Positions 25,147 to 35,056 of a DNA stretch of 64,000 nt are shown piece by piece; within the stretch, counting starts at the first letter, position 1, and each line of letters opens with the position of its first letter. A model generated the notes under the pieces. The model saw only the letters and a program-made list of their open reading frames with translations. It had not been told where the DNA came from and did not search any database. Both the position numbers and the translations under genes were made by a program. Source of the DNA: Kineosporia corallincola (lineage in GTDB: Bacteria; Actinomycetota; Actinomycetes; Actinomycetales; Kineosporiaceae); the NCBI RefSeq assembly GCF_018499875.1, contig NZ_JAHBAY010000002.1, positions 310,001 through 374,000 of the forward strand, in the 5' to 3' direction.

Positions 25147-25430
25147 CCAGCACAGCCCGAAGTCACGGCAAACCCAGCGACAGCCCGACACCGCGGCAAA
25201 CCCCAGCAACGGCCCGAAGCCACGGCAAACCCCAGCGACAGCCCAAAGTCACGGCACCCCAGCGACAGCCCGACACCGCGCCAGACTCCAGCGACAGCCC
25301 GAGGCCACGGCAATTCCCAGCGACAGCTCGACACCGCGGCGGGCCCAGCGACAGCCCGACACGGCGGCGGGCCCAGCGACAGCCCTAAATCACGCCAGGT
25401 CCCAGCGACAGGCGGAAGTCGTGTCAGGTT
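25147..25430. repeat. Array of about ten degenerate 27-29-bp tandem repeats
   Basis: Units begin CCAGCGACAGCCCGA and most end ACGGCAAACC or a variant. Unit starts: 25147, 25174, 25203, 25232, 25259, 25288, 25317, 25345, 25373 and 25402. There are no unique spacers, so it is not a CRISPR array. Period lengths vary between 27 and 29, which breaks any reading frame, so it is not protein repeat DNA. It sits in the middle of the 800-bp gap between the importer and the dioxygenase; apart from the two operators and the palindrome, nothing else is seen in that gap. Confidence 0.88.
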
Positions 25431-25516
25431 CGGCAACCAGCCCGGGACCGGCCGGTCCCGGACAGATGCCGACGGCCAGGCCCCAGGGCGGCGCCCGCCC
25501 GTCGCCGAGACCACCG

Positions 25517-25530
25517 GATTGTTGACAATT
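25517..25530. promoter_or_regulatory. Operator-like motif and -35 of the extradiol dioxygenase gene
   Basis: GATTGTTGACAATT contains TTGACA (25522-25527), a good -35; a weak GTTACG follows after 17 nt. Its first 13 bases are the reverse complement of the motif at 24916, so the importer operon and the dioxygenase probably answer to the same regulator, which is not encoded in an obvious place in the window. Confidence 0.7.
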
Positions 25531-25669
25531 TTGTGCACATCGCTGTTACGGTCGAACCGGGCACCGCCCCGCCGCGCGGCGAAATCTCCAGGGGCGCCCG
25601 CTTTCCCACCACGGATGCCGATGCCGACGACCTGCCCCTCGGGACAGCGCCGGCCCGAGAGGTGACCCG

Positions 25670-26650
25670 ATGACCGACGCCCCCGAGCCCGTCCTCACCC
25701 ACGATCCCGACCGGCCGCGCGACATCGCCCACCTCGGGCCGGTCGAGCTGTACACACCGGCGCTGGAGGAGTCCGCCGAGTTCTTCGTGCGGCAGATGGG
25801 CCTGCGGCAGGTGCACCGCGAGCGCGACAGCGTGTATTTGCACACCTGGGACGACTACCAGTCGTGGACCGTGCGCCTGGTGCGCCGGGAGCGGGCCGGG
25901 GTGGGGCGGACCTACCTGCGGGCATCCGGCCCGGCGGCGCTGGCCCGCACCGCCTCGGCGTTGCGTGAGGCCGGCATTGCCTGCGAAACCACTTCTGCGG
26001 TGCGGGGTCTGGGCGTCGTCCTCAATTTTGACGCGCCGGACGGGCACCCGATGGGACTGTACTGGGACGTGGAGCGTTACCGGCCCGGCGCGGACGACCG
26101 GCCCGGGCTGAAGAACCAGGCGGCGGCGTACCCGGGCCGGGGCGCGAACGTGCGCCGGCTGGACCACATCAATTACCTGACGTCCGACGTGCCTGCCGCC
26201 GTGCGTTTCGCCGGGGACCTGCTGGGCGGGCGGTGCACCGAGCGGATCGTGAAGGACGACGGGCAGCCGCAGGCGGTCTGGTTCAGCCTGATGAACAAGA
26301 CCTACGACCTGGTCTGGACCGAGGACTGGACCGGAACCCGGGGCAGGCTGCACCATCTCGCGTTCGCGACCGACACCCGGGAGGAGATCCTGCGGGCGGC
26401 GGACGTGTTCCTCGACGCCGGCACACACATCGAGACCGGGCCGCACAAGCACGCGATCCAGCAGACGTTCTTTCTGTACGTGTGGGAGCCGGGCGGCAAC
26501 CGGATCGAGCTGTGCAACGCCGGGGCCCGGCTGATCCTGGCGCCGGACTGGGAGACGATCTCGTGGAGCCGGGCGGAGCGGGCGAAGAGGCAGGCCTGGG
26601 GGTTACGCACGATCGAGAGTTTCCACACGCACGGGACACCGTCTCTTTAA
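25670..26650 (+). CDS. Type I extradiol (catechol 2,3-dioxygenase-like) VOC dioxygenase
   Basis: A 326-aa protein of two vicinal-oxygen-chelate domains. The C-terminal domain keeps a metal triad: H166 (RLDHINYL), H229 (RLHHLAF) and E280 (NRIELC), with H261 in the second shell, as in XylE-type enzymes. It should open a catechol ring next to the hydroxyls with O2 and Fe2+. The particular catechol is unknown. No hydrolase, hydratase or aldolase of a meta-cleavage pathway follows; the next gene is a sulfotransferase. Its promoter motif matches that of the importer operon on the other side of the repeat region, suggesting uptake and cleavage of one compound. Confidence 0.85.
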   Translation: MTDAPEPVLTHDPDRPRDIAHLGPVELYTPALEESAEFFVRQMGLRQVHRERDSVYLHTWDDYQSWTVRLVRRERAGVGRTYLRASGPAALARTASALREAGIACETTSAVRGLGVVLNFDAPDGHPMGLYWDVERYRPGADDRPGLKNQAAAYPGRGANVRRLDHINYLTSDVPAAVRFAGDLLGGRCTERIVKDDGQPQAVWFSLMNKTYDLVWTEDWTGTRGRLHHLAFATDTREEILRAADVFLDAGTHIETGPHKHAIQQTFFLYVWEPGGNRIELCNAGARLILAPDWETISWSRAERAKRQAWGLRTIESFHTHGTPSL

Positions 26651-26685
26651 CTCTCCATTTACGGACGTTCTATTACCTTCCGGCC

Positions 26686-27567
26686 ATGCCGATGCCCGCC
26701 CGTGTGTACGACAGCCCCCGTGACGACGGTAGCCGCTGGGCGGAATTCGCCTTCCGCCCCGGCGATGTCGTGGTCAGCGCCCCGGCCAAGTCCGGCACCA
26801 CGTGGAGCCAGATGATCTGTGCGCTCCTGCTGCGGGGGCCCGGGGAGCAGCCGGTTCCGCTGGGTGAGATCTCCCCCTGGCTCGACGCCCGCACCATGCC
26901 CCGGGCGGAGGTCTTCGCCGCGCTGGAGGCACAGCCGGGCCGGCGGGTGATCAAGACGCACACCCCGCTGGACGGTGTGCCCGTGGTGCCGGGCGTGCAC
27001 TACCTGGTGGTGGCGCGGCATCCGCTCGATGCGGCGGTTTCGCTCTACCACCAGTTCGGCAACATGGACCGGGCCGAGCTGCGGCGCCGGCAGGGCCGGG
27101 GCGACGGCCCCGTCCCGGCCCTGCCGCCGCTGCGGGAATGGTTGCGGGAGTGGATTTTCGCCGACGCCGACCCGGTCTCGGTGCCGACCGGCCTGGCCGG
27201 GATGCTGCACCACCCGGCCGTCGCGTGGCCACGGCGGCACGACGAGAACGTGCTGCTGGTGCACTACGCGGATCTGTCCGCCGACCCGGCGGGCCAGATC
27301 CGGCGGATCGCCACGTTCCTGCTGGTCGAGATGCCCGACGAGGCGATGCCGGACCTGGTCCGCGCCACCGGTCTGGACGCCATGCGGGCCCAGGCCGACC
27401 AGCTGATCTCCCGCGCCCTGCCGTTCCGGGACCGCGCCGCGTTCTTCCGCTCCGGCCGCTCGGGCACCGGGCTGGAGGCCGTCGACGCGCAGACCCTGGC
27501 CCACTACCGCGAGCGCGCCGCCCGGCTGCTGCCCGCCGGGCTTTCCGAATGGCTGCATCGGCCCTGA
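26686..27567 (+). CDS. Sulfotransferase
   Basis: A 293-aa PAPS-dependent sulfotransferase. The 5'-phosphosulfate loop is PAKSGTTW (residues 33-40), the 3'-phosphate motif is in VARHPLDAAVSLYHQF, and a candidate catalytic His lies in KTHTP. It would move sulfate from PAPS to a hydroxyl or amine acceptor; the acceptor is unknown. It starts 35 nt after the extradiol dioxygenase, same strand, so probably co-transcribed. Start at ATG 26686 (a second ATG follows at 26692). Confidence 0.87.
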   Translation: MPMPARVYDSPRDDGSRWAEFAFRPGDVVVSAPAKSGTTWSQMICALLLRGPGEQPVPLGEISPWLDARTMPRAEVFAALEAQPGRRVIKTHTPLDGVPVVPGVHYLVVARHPLDAAVSLYHQFGNMDRAELRRRQGRGDGPVPALPPLREWLREWIFADADPVSVPTGLAGMLHHPAVAWPRRHDENVLLVHYADLSADPAGQIRRIATFLLVEMPDEAMPDLVRATGLDAMRAQADQLISRALPFRDRAAFFRSGRSGTGLEAVDAQTLAHYRERAARLLPAGLSEWLHRP

Positions 27568-27658
27568 TCCCGATCGCCCCAGCCGGACCTCTGTCGCGCG
27601 TCCCGCCGGAGATAAACTGAATCGGATCAATCGGAACAATCTACGCAAGGAGCCAACG

Positions 27659-29875
27659 ATGTCTCCCTCCCACACGCTGCCCCGGCCGGGGCGCGGGTCC
27701 CTCGCGATGCTGGCCGGCCTCGTGCTGGCCCTCGCGAGTTTCCTCGTGCTCACCCCGGCCGGGCCCGCCTCGGCCGCGGCCACCCTGCTGTCGCAGGGGC
27801 GCCCGGCCACCGCCTCCTCCAGCGAGAACGGCGCCGCCACCGCAGCCGGCCTGGCCGTCGACGGGGACACCGGAACCCGCTGGTCCAGTGCCTTCTCCGA
27901 CCCGCAGTGGCTCCAGGTCGACCTGGGCAGCAGCCAGGCGATCAGCCAGATCCGGCTGAACTGGGAAGCGGCGTACGCGTCGGCCTTCACCGTGCAGACC
28001 TCGCCGGACGCGAGCACCTGGACCACCATCACGCCGGTCACCGCCGGCACCGCCGGGATCCAGACCATCGATGTGAGCGGAACCGGGCGCTACGTGCGGA
28101 TGAACGGGACCGCCCGGGCCACCGCGTACGGCTACTCGCTGTGGGAGTTCCAGGTCTACGGCGGCACCGACACCGGCACGCTGCCGACCTCCGACACCCC
28201 GGACTTCGGCGCGAACGTCAAGATCTACGACCCGTCGACGCCGGCAGCCACCATCCAGGCGGACGTCGACGCGGCCTTCAACTCCCAGCTGAACAGCTCC
28301 ACCGCGCAGTTCGGGACGCAGCGCTACGCCTTCCTTTTCAAGCCGGGAACGTACGGCCGGGTCTGGGCGAACCTGGGTTTCTACACCTCGGTGGCCGGTC
28401 TCGGTCTCAACCCCGACGACGTGACGATCAACGGCGCGCTCAACGTGGACTCCGGCTGGAACTACGGCGACACGGCGAACGCCACCCAGAACTTCTGGCG
28501 CAGCGCGGAGAACCTGTCCGTGGTGCCCGAGGGCGGCACCGACCGGTGGGCGGTGTCGCAGGCGGCGCCGATGCGCCGGGTACACATCAAGGGCAACCTG
28601 ACCATGGGGCCGTCCAACCAGGACACCGGGCAGGGCTACTCCAGCGGCGGCTACCTGGCCGACAGCAAGGTGGACGGGCAGATCTCCTCCGGGTCGCAGC
28701 AGCAGTGGTACACCCGCGACAGCACGATCGGCAGCTGGACCGGTGGGGTGTGGAACATGGTGTTCTCCGGCGTCAGCGGGGCACCGGCCCACGCGTTCCC
28801 GAGCCCGCCGCACACCACGCTGGCCGCCACCCCGGTGACCCGCGAAAAGCCCTACCTGTACGTGGACAGCGCGGGGAAGTACCGGGTGTTCGTGCCCTCG
28901 GTGCGACGCAACTCGGCGGGAGCCACCTGGCCGAACACGGCCGGCAGCTCGATCCCGATGAGCCAGTTCTACGTGGCCAGGCCGGGTGACAGCGCGGCGC
29001 GCATCAACCAGGCCCTGGCCCAGGGGCTGAACCTGTTCTTCACGCCCGGCACCTACACCCTGAGCGAGACGATCCGGGTGACCCGGGCCGACACCGTCGT
29101 CACCGGCATCGGTTTCCCGACGCTGATCCCCTCCGGCGGCGTCACCGCGCTGAGCGTGGCCGACGTGGACGGCGTCAAGATCAGCGGCCTGACCTTCGAC
29201 GCGGGGACGACGAACAGCCCCACCCTGATGACCGTGGGCACGGCCGGCACGCACACCGACCACGCGGCGAACCCGATCAGCGTGCAGGACGTGTTCTTCC
29301 GCGTCGGCAGCAGCGTGCAGGGCAAGGCGACCACGACCCTGGCCGTGCACAGCGACGACACGCTCATCGACCACATCTGGGCCTGGCGGGCCGACCACGG
29401 CGGTGCTGCCACCGGCTGGACCGCCAACACCGGTGACACCGGCGTGCTGGTCAACGGGGACGACGTGCTGGCCACCGGCCTGTTCGTCGAGCATTACCAG
29501 AAGTACGAGGTGATCTGGAACGGCAACCGCGGCCGGACGATCTTCTTCCAGAACGAGAAGCCGTACGACGTGCCGAACCAGGCGTCCTGGATGAACGGGT
29601 CGCAGAACGGTTACGCCGCCTACAAGGTCGCGGACGCCGTCACCGATCACGAGGTGTGGGGCGGCGGCTCGTACGCGTTCTTCAGCGCCAACCCGGCGGT
29701 GAAACTGGACCACGCGTTCGAGGTGCCGAACAAGACGGGGGTCAAGCTGCACAGCGTGCTGACCGTCTCGCTCGGCGACGTCGGCACGATCAGCAACGTC
29801 GTCAACAACACCGGCGGGGCGGTGCCCAACCCGGCCGGGAACACCGTGCCGCGCAACGTGGTCTCCTATCCCTGA
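27659..29875 (+). CDS. Secreted discoidin plus parallel beta-helix carbohydrate-active protein
   Basis: A 738-aa exported protein: a long signal peptide with basic n-region, hydrophobic core about residues 15-36 and cleavage near ASA-AA; then an F5/8 type C (CBM32-like) domain (about 42-168: GRPATASSSE, WLQVDLGSSQAISQIRLNWE, WEFQVYGG); then about 550 residues of beta-helix-type sequence (FFTPGTYTLSETIRV, VDGVKISGLTFD, DDTLIDHIWAWRADHG). The arrangement resembles GH87/GH55-type glucanases and pectate-lyase folds, but the exact CAZy family cannot be fixed. Likely acts on an extracellular polysaccharide. AAGGAG ribosome-binding site. The spacer before it contains AATCGGA twice. Confidence 0.78.
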   Translation: MSPSHTLPRPGRGSLAMLAGLVLALASFLVLTPAGPASAAATLLSQGRPATASSSENGAATAAGLAVDGDTGTRWSSAFSDPQWLQVDLGSSQAISQIRLNWEAAYASAFTVQTSPDASTWTTITPVTAGTAGIQTIDVSGTGRYVRMNGTARATAYGYSLWEFQVYGGTDTGTLPTSDTPDFGANVKIYDPSTPAATIQADVDAAFNSQLNSSTAQFGTQRYAFLFKPGTYGRVWANLGFYTSVAGLGLNPDDVTINGALNVDSGWNYGDTANATQNFWRSAENLSVVPEGGTDRWAVSQAAPMRRVHIKGNLTMGPSNQDTGQGYSSGGYLADSKVDGQISSGSQQQWYTRDSTIGSWTGGVWNMVFSGVSGAPAHAFPSPPHTTLAATPVTREKPYLYVDSAGKYRVFVPSVRRNSAGATWPNTAGSSIPMSQFYVARPGDSAARINQALAQGLNLFFTPGTYTLSETIRVTRADTVVTGIGFPTLIPSGGVTALSVADVDGVKISGLTFDAGTTNSPTLMTVGTAGTHTDHAANPISVQDVFFRVGSSVQGKATTTLAVHSDDTLIDHIWAWRADHGGAATGWTANTGDTGVLVNGDDVLATGLFVEHYQKYEVIWNGNRGRTIFFQNEKPYDVPNQASWMNGSQNGYAAYKVADAVTDHEVWGGGSYAFFSANPAVKLDHAFEVPNKTGVKLHSVLTVSLGDVGTISNVVNNTGGAVPNPAGNTVPRNVVSYP

Positions 29876-29986
29876 TCCCGGGTGCCGGAGCTGAACCCTT
29901 CCGCGCTCCGCCGCGTACTGCTTGTTGTCAGCAAGTTCCAAGGGCAGACAACCCGATGTGATCAGATCCGAGAAGGAGAGCTCGCA

Positions 29987-30220
29987 ATGCGCCTGAACTC
30001 ATTGCGCACCGCCGGAACCGGGGTCGTCCTGGCTGCCGTCGCCACCATCGGGGTCGCCACGGCCTCGTCCGCATCCGCCGACACCGTGCTCGATCAGTGG
30101 TACCCGACGGCCTACGACTGCCAGTACGCCGGCAACGTCTACGCGCAGCAGGGCCTCATCAGCGGTTTCAGCTGCAACCCGGGCAACGGTGGATACATCC
30201 TCACCGGATGGCACTGGTAG
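29987..30220 (+). CDS. Small secreted protein, unknown function
   Basis: A 77-aa precursor. A signal peptide runs to ASA about residue 33, leaving a mature protein near 45 residues that starts DTVLDQWYP, contains two Cys (likely one disulfide) and ends in an aromatic tail GWHW. AAGGAG ribosome-binding site. Similar small secreted proteins of unknown role are common in actinomycetes. It converges on another small secreted gene across a strong terminator. Confidence 0.7.
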   Translation: MRLNSLRTAGTGVVLAAVATIGVATASSASADTVLDQWYPTAYDCQYAGNVYAQQGLISGFSCNPGNGGYILTGWHW

Positions 30221-30320
30221 CCGACGGGTCAACTCCGGCAGGAATGCACCGTCATCGGGCCTGATGCCCGGATGAACAGTGCCACCTCAGACCGGACCTC
30301 CCGGTGAGGGCAGGTCCGGG

Positions 30321-30350
30321 CCGGGGGCCGCCCATTGTGGCGGCCCCCGG
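30321..30350. terminator. Bidirectional terminator between two small secreted-protein genes
   Basis: A perfect 12-bp stem (CCGGGGGCCGCC at 30321, GGCGGCCCCCGG at 30339) with a 6-nt loop, between convergent genes. Confidence 0.85.
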
Positions 30351-30416
30351 TCGGTACTTCGCTTCCACCGGTTTAATTGCCGCACAACCGGATTCGATTG
30401 CGCCGCCGGCTCTTCG

Positions 30417-30782
30417 TCAGGGCAGGCAACCGGCCTGGACCAGCGGACTGGCGTACGTGCCGTAGACATCGATCTCTTCGTTGCAGCTCGACGAGATCGT
30501 ACGGGTGCTTACATTCTTGACCGCCCCGGTGGAGAGGTCGGTCAGGCGCAGGACGTACGACTCACCGGCCGAGAAGCCGCTCGCACCAAGACAGTCCGAG
30601 GCACTGATGCCAGGCGTGGTGAGGCCACTGAAGACGGCCGTGAGACTGGTCCCCGAGACGTCGTTGCACCAGACGGTCGTCGTCGTGGCCGCGGAAGCAG
30701 GGCCGGCCTGACCGATCACCACGGTGGCCATACCGGCCAGGATAACTCCTGCTCCGGCTACTGACTTGGTCTTCAACCGCAC
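30417..30782 (-). CDS. Small secreted cysteine-containing protein, unknown function
   Basis: A 121-aa precursor with a signal peptide (about residues 1-31, ending GPASA-A). The mature part has four Cys, WCND, SDCLG, SSCNE and QAGC, likely two disulfides, and a beta-rich Ser/Thr-rich composition. No family recognised. Transcribed away from the thiamine operon. Confidence 0.7.
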   Translation of the reverse strand: MRLKTKSVAGAGVILAGMATVVIGQAGPASAATTTTVWCNDVSGTSLTAVFSGLTTPGISASDCLGASGFSAGESYVLRLTDLSTGAVKNVSTRTISSSCNEEIDVYGTYASPLVQAGCLP

Positions 30783-30990
30783 ACCGACTCCTCACTCAGG
30801 GGGACGTGAACAGGTCTGTCCTATCACCTGTTTCGGATGTTCGGTGAGCTCACCGCCCGCTTCGGGGCGATCTGTGCCCGATCTGACGGACGCTGCCGGC
30901 CGCAGAGGCAGCCCGGCGCGACCGCTGGTCCCGGCGTAGGCGTATGCGGGGGTTGCGCCATCGCCCGCCCAGGAGGTTATGGTGGCGGTG

Positions 30991-31078
30991 AACCACGGGA
31001 GCCCGGGCGCGGGCTGAGAGGGCGAACGATCGTCGCCGACCGTAGAACCTGCTCCGGATCATGCCGGCGAAGGGAGCG
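30991..31078 (+). ncRNA. TPP riboswitch (THI element)
   Basis: The conserved landmarks are in order: GGGAGCCC, CTGAGAGGG, then after a variable stem, ACCGTAGAACCTG, TCCGGATCATGCCGGCGAAGGGAG (in two blocks). It ends 2 nt before the thiO GTG, so translation control by hiding the start region is likely. A TATGGT at 30978 could be the -10 with transcription starting at the riboswitch 5' edge. It should turn the operon off when thiamine pyrophosphate is plentiful. Confidence 0.95.
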
Positions 31079-31080
31079 TC

Positions 31081-32252
31081 GTGAACAGCACTGTCATGCA
31101 GGGCAATTCGGGTTCACCGGACGTCATCGTGCTCGGCGGCGGCATCATCGGCCTGTCCAGCGCCTGGTCCCTGGCCCGTGCGGGGCTGCGGGTCGTGGTG
31201 GTGGATCCGGCCGGTGCCGTCGCGCGGCCACGTCCGGGAGCCACCTGGGCCGCGGCCGGCATGCTCGCCCCGGTCAGTGAGGCCAGCCTCGCCCACGAGC
31301 CCCTCACCCGCCTGGGAACGGCTGCCGTGCAGCGCTTCCCCGACCTGGTCGAGAGCATCCGGCAGGCCGGCGGCCCCGATCCGCAGTGGCGCCGCACCGG
31401 TTCGGTGGCCGTGGCCTACGACAGCGCCGACCGCGACGAGCTGCGCAGACGTCACGACGTGCAGCACCGCTGGGGTCTGGACGCCCGCATGCTGGAGGCG
31501 GACGAGTGCCGCGATCTGGAACCGGCCCTCGATCCGGGCGTGGCCGGCGGCGTCCTGATTCCCGATGACCATCAGGTGAATCCGCGCCGTCTGGTCGCCG
31601 GCCTGCTGCACATGCTGACCCGGGTGGCCGGGGTCGAGGTGATCGCCCGGGCCGGGCGCCCGCAGCTGGTGGGCGGCCGGGTCGAGGGGGTGCGGCTGGA
31701 TGACGGGCAGATGCGGTCGGCACCGGTCGTCGTGCTGGCCACCGGGGCCTGGAGCAGCGACGTCTGCCCCGTGCGCCCGGTCAAGGGGCAGATCCTGAGG
31801 CTGCGAATGTCCGCGCGGGATGCGCTGTTACGGCATCCGGTGCGCGGGATCGTCGCCGGGCGGGAGGTGTACCTGGTGCCGCGGGCCGACGGTGAACTGG
31901 TGGTGGGGGCCACCACCGAAGACGTCGGCCTGGACGAGAGTGTCACCGCCGCAGGCGTGTACGAGCTGCTGCGCGACGCGATCACTCTGGTGCCCGGCAT
32001 CCAGGACCTGGAGCTGACCGAGACGCTGGCGCGCTGCCGCCCCGCCTCCCCCGACGGCCTGCCGCTGATCGGCAGGTGCCACGTGCCCGGCCTGGTGCTG
32101 GCCACCGGGCACGGCCGCCACGGCGTCCTGCTCAGCGCCCTGACCGGCGACGCCGTGCGGGACGCGGTGCTGGGCCGGCCGCAGGACGACGCGGTGACGG
32201 CCTGCGATCCGGGACGTTTCACCGATCCGGTGACGCTGGAGGGACGGGCGGC

Positions 32253-32256
<4 letters not shown>
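31081..32256 (+). CDS. thiO: Glycine oxidase ThiO
   Basis: A 391-aa FAD-dependent DAO-family oxidase. The dinucleotide-binding motif VLGGGIIGLSSAW is at the N-terminus, ATWAAAGMLAP follows, and the C-terminal ATGHGRHGVLLSA is typical of glycine/D-amino-acid oxidases. It makes iminoglycine for thiazole synthesis. It lies directly behind the TPP riboswitch and overlaps thiS by 4 nt (ATGA). GTG start. Confidence 0.93.
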
Positions 32257-34314
<2,058 letters not shown>

Positions 34315-34357
34315 CCTGCGCTCACCCCGTTCCCCCGCTACGACGAGATGCCGCCCC

Positions 34358-35056
34358 ATGCCTGAATTCATACTCGTGGCCGAGGACGATCCCGGCCAGG
34401 CCGAGCTGGTCAGCACCTACCTGCTCCGTGAGGGGTTCGAAGTCACCGTCGTGCCCGACGGGTCGGCCGCGCTCGCCGTGGCTGCCCGACGCCGACCGGA
34501 CCTGGCCATTCTTGACGTCATGATGCCGGGGGTCGACGGGCTCGAAGTGTGCCGGCGCCTCGGTGGGGACGAGGGGGTCGCCGTCGTGCTGCTCACGGCC
34601 CGCTCCACCGAGAACGACATGCTGCTCGGCTTGTACCTGGGTGCGGACGACTACGTCACCAAACCCTTCAGCCCACGCGAGCTCGTGGCCCGCGTACGCA
34701 CCGTTCTGCGTCGTACCCGGCGCCAGAGTGCCCTCGCTGCTGAACAGATCGCCGTCGGGCCCGTGCTGGTCTGGCCCGACCGGCGCCAGGTGACCTACGC
34801 CGGGGTCCCGGTCGAGCTGACCCGGGCCGAGTTCGACATCCTGTGCGCGCTGGCCCGTCGTCCGGAGCTGCCGGTATCGCGTCGGCAGTTGCTGGAATCC
34901 CTGCACGGGGCAGCGGATTACATGACCGAGCGCACCATCGATACTCACGTGATGAATCTGCGTCGCAAGATCGAGCCCGACCCGCAGCAGCCGAGACTGG
35001 TGCAGACCGTCTACGGGGTGGGTTACAAATTGGTGACTCCCGCCGATGATCTCTGA
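34358..35056 (+). CDS. OmpR-family response regulator
   Basis: A 232-aa regulator: receiver domain with acidic pocket E9-D10-D11, phospho-acceptor D53 (LDVMMPG), T in LLTARS and K in TKPFSP; C-terminal winged helix (ELTRAEFDILCALA, VMNLRRKIEPD, VYGVGYKLV). It overlaps the histidine kinase start by 11 nt. The likely targets are the facing efflux genes and the lipoprotein gene (context inference). Confidence 0.93.
   Translation: MPEFILVAEDDPGQAELVSTYLLREGFEVTVVPDGSAALAVAARRRPDLAILDVMMPGVDGLEVCRRLGGDEGVAVVLLTARSTENDMLLGLYLGADDYVTKPFSPRELVARVRTVLRRTRRQSALAAEQIAVGPVLVWPDRRQVTYAGVPVELTRAEFDILCALARRPELPVSRRQLLESLHGAADYMTERTIDTHVMNLRRKIEPDPQQPRLVQTVYGVGYKLVTPADDL

Noticed and set aside
25147-25430. 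CRISPR array
   Set aside because: Repeats follow each other directly with no unique spacers, vary in length and sequence, and no cas gene is near.
27641-29941. Open frame of about 760 codons on the minus strand
   Set aside because: Shadow of the discoidin/beta-helix gene, which has a signal peptide, ribosome-binding site and recognisable domains.
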